Assembly: GCA_044463945.1 (NCBI GenBank)
Contig: JBIQLW010000018.1
Coordinates: forward strand, 1 to 64,000
Reading direction: 5' to 3'
DNA: 64,000 nucleotides
Origin: 62-47 sp044463945
Lineage (GTDB): Bacteria > Pseudomonadota > Alphaproteobacteria > Rhizobiales > Xanthobacteraceae
In this document: positions 59,858 to 64,000 of the stretch, in pieces
Layout: every line of letters begins with the position of its first letter
Numbering within the stretch: the first letter of the stretch is position 1
Made by a program: the position numbers and the translations under genes
The notes under the pieces: model-generated
The model's database searches: none
What the model saw: the letters and a program-made list of their open reading frames with translations, nothing else
What the model was told of the DNA's origin: nothing

Positions 59858-61273
59858 ATGCGCGATCCCGGTCCCGCTTTCAGGCGTATTCCGTCCATCG
59901 ACGAGATGTTGAAGACCGCGCCCGCCGTCGCGGCTGTGGCCCGGTTCGGTCGGCCGTCAGTGGTGGAGGCGATCCGGCGCTGCGCCGACGACGCGCGCGG
60001 CGAGGCCGCTTCCCATAGCGCAGAGCTGCCGCAAGCCGACGCCATCGTCGCAGCCGCGGTGGCGCGGCTCGAACGGGAGGCGCAGCCGAAGGTGCGGCCG
60101 GTGTTCAATCTCACTGGCACTGTGCTGCATACCAATCTCGGCCGCGCACAACTGGCGCAAGCGGCGATCGAGGCCGCGACCGTCGCGATGCGCGAGGCGC
60201 TGGCGCTGGAGTTCAACCTCGATACCGGCAAACGTGGCGAGCGCGACGATCTGGTCCGCGATCTGCTGTGCGAACTGACCGGCGCCGAGGACGCGACCGT
60301 GGTCAACAACAACGCCGGTGCGATTCTGCTGACCCTCAACACGTTGGGGCGCGGCAAGGACGCGGTGATCTCGCGCGGCGAACTGATCGAAATTGGCGGC
60401 GCGTTCCGGATGCCGGACATCATGGCGCGTGCCGGCACGAAACTGGTCGAAGTCGGCACCACCAACCGCACCCATGAGTACGATTACGCAGCGGCGATCG
60501 GCCCGAAGACCGGCCTCGTTCTCAAGGTGCATACCTCGAACTATCGCGTCGAGGGCTTCACCAAGGCCGTGTCCGGCAAAGCTCTTGCCGCGATCACGCG
60601 CGCGCGCGAGGTGCCGCTGTTGAACGATCTCGGCTCCGGCACGCTGGTCGATCTGACGCGTTACGGTCTGAGTCACGAGCAGACCGTGCGCGAGGCGGTG
60701 GCCGAGGGCGCCGATCTGGTCACCTTCTCCGGCGACAAGCTGCTGGGTGGGCCGCAGGCCGGTTTCATCGTCGGCCGCCGCGATCTGATCGCGCGCCTCA
60801 ACAAGAATCCGATGAAGCGCGCGCTGCGGGTGGACAAGGTTCGCCTTGCCGCCATCGAGGCGACGCTGCGGCTCTATCGCGATCCCGATCGTCTTGTCGA
60901 GCGTCTGCCGACCATCCGGCTGCTGGCGCGCACGCGCGACGACATCGCGCGGCAAGCGGAGCGGCTGGTGCCTGCGCTATCCGCTGCTCTCGGGCCGTCC
61001 TACGTCGTGGCGGCGACCGATTGCGTCAGCCAGATCGGCTCGGGCGCCTTGCCGAGCGAAACCCTGCCGAGCGCCGGCATCGCCATCCGTCCGGCGTCGT
61101 CGCGCGGCAGCGGCCGCGCGCTGGCGGCGCTGGCGGCGGCGTTCCGTGGCTTGGCCGTGCCGGTGATCGGCCGGATCGAGGAGCAGGCACTGGTGCTCGA
61201 TCTGCGCTGCCTCGACGATGAGGCGGGCTTTGTGGAAAATCTCGCCGGCCTCGACCTCGCGGAGCGCGGATGA
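59858..61273 (+). CDS. selA: L-seryl-tRNA(Sec) selenium transferase SelA
   Basis: SelA turns seryl-tRNA(Sec) into selenocysteinyl-tRNA(Sec) using selenophosphate. The 471-residue protein has the N-terminal domain (RRIPSIDEMLKTAP), GTVLHTNLGRAQLAQAA, VVNNNAGAILLTLNTL, and the PLP lysine Lys294 in TFSGDKLLGGPQAG (Lys295 in E. coli). It follows fdhE after 10 bases; its stop overlaps the next gene's ATG. Confidence 0.96.
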   Translation: MRDPGPAFRRIPSIDEMLKTAPAVAAVARFGRPSVVEAIRRCADDARGEAASHSAELPQADAIVAAAVARLEREAQPKVRPVFNLTGTVLHTNLGRAQLAQAAIEAATVAMREALALEFNLDTGKRGERDDLVRDLLCELTGAEDATVVNNNAGAILLTLNTLGRGKDAVISRGELIEIGGAFRMPDIMARAGTKLVEVGTTNRTHEYDYAAAIGPKTGLVLKVHTSNYRVEGFTKAVSGKALAAITRAREVPLLNDLGSGTLVDLTRYGLSHEQTVREAVAEGADLVTFSGDKLLGGPQAGFIVGRRDLIARLNKNPMKRALRVDKVRLAAIEATLRLYRDPDRLVERLPTIRLLARTRDDIARQAERLVPALSAALGPSYVVAATDCVSQIGSGALPSETLPSAGIAIRPASSRGSGRALAALAAAFRGLAVPVIGRIEEQALVLDLRCLDDEAGFVENLAGLDLAERG

Positions 61274-62073
61274 TGGGCTGGCTCGACGCTTCGCTCTCGG
61301 TGTTTCGCCGCAAGCCGCCACAGAAGACCACGGCGGAGTTAATGGCGAAGGCGCTCGATGCCGCGGCGGCCAACGACTACGAGACGGCACTGGCGATCTG
61401 GGGGCCGCTGGCGCAGCAGGGCGTGGCGCGGGCACAGAACAACATCGGCGTGTGCTTCAGCGAGGGCATGGGGGTCGCGCGCGACACCGCGCTGGCGTTC
61501 AAGTGGCTGACGCTCGCCGCCGAGAACGGCGACATCATCGGCAAGCGCAACCTCGCGGACCTCTACTTCAAGGGCGAGGGCGTCGAGTCCAATGCGGTGA
61601 AAGCCGCCGAACTCTATCGCGCGGCGGCGGAAGCCGGCGACGGCCCGGCGCAGGACATGCTGTCGTGGATGCTCTACGAGCAGCAGATGATCCCTGGCGA
61701 TCTTGCGGAAGCGAAAAGCTGGGCGGAAGCCGCGGCGGCGCAGGGCGTGGTGCCGTCGATGACGCGGCTCGGCATGATCTATCACAACGCCATCGGCGTC
61801 GAGCGCGATCCGGCGGAGGCGGCGCGCTGGTGGGACATGGCGGCGGCGCGCGGCGATGCCGACGCGCAGGCGATGCTGGGGGCCGCCTATCAGTTGGGCG
61901 CGGGCGTGCCGCGCGATCAGGTCGCGGCCCTGATGTGGCTGTTGCGTGCGCAGGCCGGCGGCAGCGCGCTCGCCGAATCGTTCTTGCAGCCGACCTATGC
62001 CGCGATGTCCGAGGCCGAGATCGAGCGCGCGCGCAAGCTGGCGAAGCTGCCGCTCGGGGAGCCCGCGTCATGA
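61270..62073 (+). CDS. Sel1-like repeat (TPR) protein between selA and selB
   Basis: A 267-residue soluble protein made of Sel1-like repeats, about five or six units such as AQNNIGVCFSEGMGVARDTA, GKRNLADLYFKGEGVESNAV and AQAMLGAAYQLGAGVPRDQV. It overlaps selA (ATGA at 61270) and selB (ATGA at 62070), so its translation is coupled to both. Sel1 repeats are named after a worm gene and are not linked to selenium by name. They bind partner proteins, so a role in the selenocysteine machinery is a guess drawn from position only. No signal peptide is seen, so it should be cytoplasmic. Confidence 0.88.
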   Translation: MMGWLDASLSVFRRKPPQKTTAELMAKALDAAAANDYETALAIWGPLAQQGVARAQNNIGVCFSEGMGVARDTALAFKWLTLAAENGDIIGKRNLADLYFKGEGVESNAVKAAELYRAAAEAGDGPAQDMLSWMLYEQQMIPGDLAEAKSWAEAAAAQGVVPSMTRLGMIYHNAIGVERDPAEAARWWDMAAARGDADAQAMLGAAYQLGAGVPRDQVAALMWLLRAQAGGSALAESFLQPTYAAMSEAEIERARKLAKLPLGEPAS

Positions 62074-64000
62074 TCGTCGGCACCGCCGGACATATCGATC
62101 ACGGCAAGACCTCGCTGGTGCGCGCGCTCACCGGCGTCGATACCGACCGCCTCAAGGAGGAGAAGGCGCGCGGCATCTCGGTCGATCTCGGCTTTGCCTA
62201 TATGCCGACACCGGACGGAGGCATCCTTGGATTCGTCGATGTGCCGGGTCACGAGCGCTTCGTCCACAACATGCTGGCCGGCGCGACCGGCATCGATTTC
62301 GTGCTGCTGGTGGTCGCCGCCGACGACGGCGTGATGCCACAAACCGTCGAACACTTGGCGATCGTCAACCTGCTCGGCATCGCGCGGGGCGCGGTCGCGA
62401 TCACCAAGGCTGATCTCGTCGGCGCCGAGCGGCTGGCCGAGGTGCGCGTGGAGATCGCCAATACGCTCGCCACCACATCGCTCGGCGATGCCGACATGTT
62501 CGCCGTCTCCAGCCAGAGCGGGCAGGGGATCGACGATCTGCGCGCGCATCTGTTCGCGGCGGCGCGCGCGCATCAGGCACGCTCCGACAAGGGGCGCTTC
62601 CGCCTCGCGGTCGATCGCTCCTTCACGCTGGCGGGCACCGGCACCGTGGTCACCGGCACGGTGCTGTCGGGCCGCGTCGCGGTCGGCGATCAGGTCGTCG
62701 TCAGTCCCTCCGGGCTTGCCGCGCGCGTGCGCGCGATCCACGCTCAGAACCGTGCCGCGGAATCCGGGCGCGCCGGCGACCGCTGCGCGCTCAATCTGGC
62801 CGGCGACGGCGTCACCAAGGACGCCATCGCGCGTGGCGATGTGGTGCTCGATCCCGAACTGCACGCGCCGGCCAACCGCATCGACGCGCGGGTCGAGGTG
62901 CTGGCCGGCGAATCCAGGCCAATTACCCAGTGGATGCCGGTGCGGCTGCATCATGCGGCGGCCGAGGTCGGCGCGCGCATCGTGCTGCTCAGCGATGATC
63001 CGATCCCACCCGGCGGCCACGCCTTCGTGCAACTTGTGCTCGATCAGCCGATCGCCGCTGCGGTCGGCGACCGCTTCGTGCTGCGTGACACCACGGCGCA
63101 ACGCACCATCGGCGGCGGACTGTTCCTCGATCTGCGTGCCGGCGCACGCAAGCGCCGCGCGCCGGAGCGGCTGGCGCAGCTTGAGGCCAACACCGTCACC
63201 GACCCGGAGGGCGCGCTCACTGCACTTTTGAATTGTGCCGCCGGAGCCGTCGACTTCTCCGCCTTCATCCGCGACCGCGCGATCTCCGGGGCCGAGCGCG
63301 ATGCGCTGGCGCAGCGCATGAGCCTGGTTCGCCTCGTCATGCCGAAGACCGAGTTCGTCATCGCGCCCGCCACCTGGCTGCGGATGAAGAACGATATCCT
63401 GGCGACGCTAACGAAATTCCACGCCGACAATCCCAACCTGTCCGGTATCGGCCTTGAACGGCTGCGGCTGCAACTTGAACCGCGGCTGCCGGCGCCGGCT
63501 TTCGCCGTGCTATTGCAGGGGCTGGCGCGCACCAAGGACATCGCGCTCGACGGCGCGTGGATCCGCCTGCCGAGCCACGAGGTGCGGCTGACGCCGGCCG
63601 ACGAGGCGCTCTGGAATAAGGTGCGGGTGTTCATCGGCGGCGAGGGCCGGTTCCGCCCGCCGCGCGTGCGCGACATCGCCGGCTATACCGGCGTCGCCGA
63701 GCCGGAGGTGCGGCGGCTGTTCAAGCTGGTCGGCCGCATGGGGCGGGTCGATGAAATCGCGCACGACCACTTCTTCCTGCGCGCGACCGTGGCCGAGATG
63801 GTCGGCGTCATGGTCACGCTGTCGGCGCAGGCGCCGGACGGTCAGTTCACCGCCGCCCAGTTCCGCGACAAGTTCGACAACGGCCGCAAGGTGGCGATCC
63901 AGATCCTTGAATTTTTCGACCGTCATGGTGTTACAATTCGCAGAGGCGACCTGCGGCGGGTCAACAAGCACCGGCTTGACCTGTTTCGTCGGCCGGCCGA
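62070..64000 (+). CDS. selB: Selenocysteine-specific elongation factor SelB (3' end outside window)
   Basis: SelB brings Sec-tRNA(Sec) to the ribosome at UGA codons marked by a SECIS hairpin. The frame is open from ATG 62070 to the window end, 643 codons. G motifs: GHIDHGKTSL (G1), RGISVDLGFAY (G2), DVPGHERFVHNML (G3) and TKAD (G4). Later come the EF-Tu-like domains 2-3 and C-terminal winged-helix repeats that bind the SECIS (for example FDNGRKVAIQILEFFDRHGV near the end). Family members have a little over 600 residues, so only the last residues are missing. Confidence 0.95.
   Translation, partial: MIVGTAGHIDHGKTSLVRALTGVDTDRLKEEKARGISVDLGFAYMPTPDGGILGFVDVPGHERFVHNMLAGATGIDFVLLVVAADDGVMPQTVEHLAIVNLLGIARGAVAITKADLVGAERLAEVRVEIANTLATTSLGDADMFAVSSQSGQGIDDLRAHLFAAARAHQARSDKGRFRLAVDRSFTLAGTGTVVTGTVLSGRVAVGDQVVVSPSGLAARVRAIHAQNRAAESGRAGDRCALNLAGDGVTKDAIARGDVVLDPELHAPANRIDARVEVLAGESRPITQWMPVRLHHAAAEVGARIVLLSDDPIPPGGHAFVQLVLDQPIAAAVGDRFVLRDTTAQRTIGGGLFLDLRAGARKRRAPERLAQLEANTVTDPEGALTALLNCAAGAVDFSAFIRDRAISGAERDALAQRMSLVRLVMPKTEFVIAPATWLRMKNDILATLTKFHADNPNLSGIGLERLRLQLEPRLPAPAFAVLLQGLARTKDIALDGAWIRLPSHEVRLTPADEALWNKVRVFIGGEGRFRPPRVRDIAGYTGVAEPEVRRLFKLVGRMGRVDEIAHDHFFLRATVAEMVGVMVTLSAQAPDGQFTAAQFRDKFDNGRKVAIQILEFFDRHGVTIRRGDLRRVNKHRLDLFRRPA

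Overview
The window is GC-rich chromosomal DNA that reads as an alphaproteobacterium of the order Hyphomicrobiales, most likely the Bradyrhizobium/Rhodopseudomonas/Nitrobacter/Afipia family. The support is the two-armed intergenic repeats, the palindromic GCATGATC...GATCATGC repeat, CckA with CtrA-type sites, the tolQRAB/pal/cpoB/tilS/ftsH order, and a flagellar cluster containing MotE and a FliM-adjacent coiled-coil protein. The genus is inferred from gene content and not proven.

Layout. 1-5.7 kb is the end of a prophage: a tail-like gene fragment, a lysis cassette (GH19 endolysin and small holin-like membrane proteins) on the + strand, and a chain of small start/stop-overlapping accessory genes (HTH protein, HNH nuclease, DUF551-like) on the - strand. 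5.8-22.6 kb is a flagellar basal-body and export cluster in four transcription units: flgF-flgG-flgA-flgH (-), fliL-fliM-coiled coil-motE (+), fliO-fliP (-) and flgB-flgC-fliE-fliQ-fliR-flhB (+). A 1,193-residue secreted repeat protein lies inside it. 22.9-25.5 kb is the CckA hybrid kinase. 25.5-31 kb is accessory DNA rich in repeats, with an LLM-family flavin enzyme, an SDR, a 37-residue membrane peptide, a TetR regulator and a DUF2852 protein. 31.2-43.6 kb is the Tol-Pal envelope system with a GGDEF-EAL protein and a FeeM/LuxI-like acyltransferase between tolB and pal, then cpoB, tilS and ftsH. 43.7-50.8 kb carries azlCD, a TetR regulator, a cytochrome c, glcDEF and a histone-H1-like protein. 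50.9-64 kb is a selenium/formate block: a selenocysteine-lyase-like aminotransferase, a transglutaminase-like protein, a TlpA-like thioredoxin, a selenocysteine-containing formate dehydrogenase N-type operon, fdhE, selA, a Sel1-repeat protein and selB (cut by the window end).

How it fits together. CckA heads the phosphorelay that activates CtrA, and the window holds two perfect TTAA-N7-TTAA sites (before flgB and before the acyltransferase) plus one-mismatch versions before tolQ and before the 1,193-residue protein. This suggests cell-cycle control of flagellum, envelope and an acyl-signal enzyme. At the right end the formate dehydrogenase alpha subunit has an in-frame UGA at codon 200 followed by a SECIS-like hairpin, next to SelA and SelB, which decode it, and FdhE, which matures it. 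selC and selD are not in the window.
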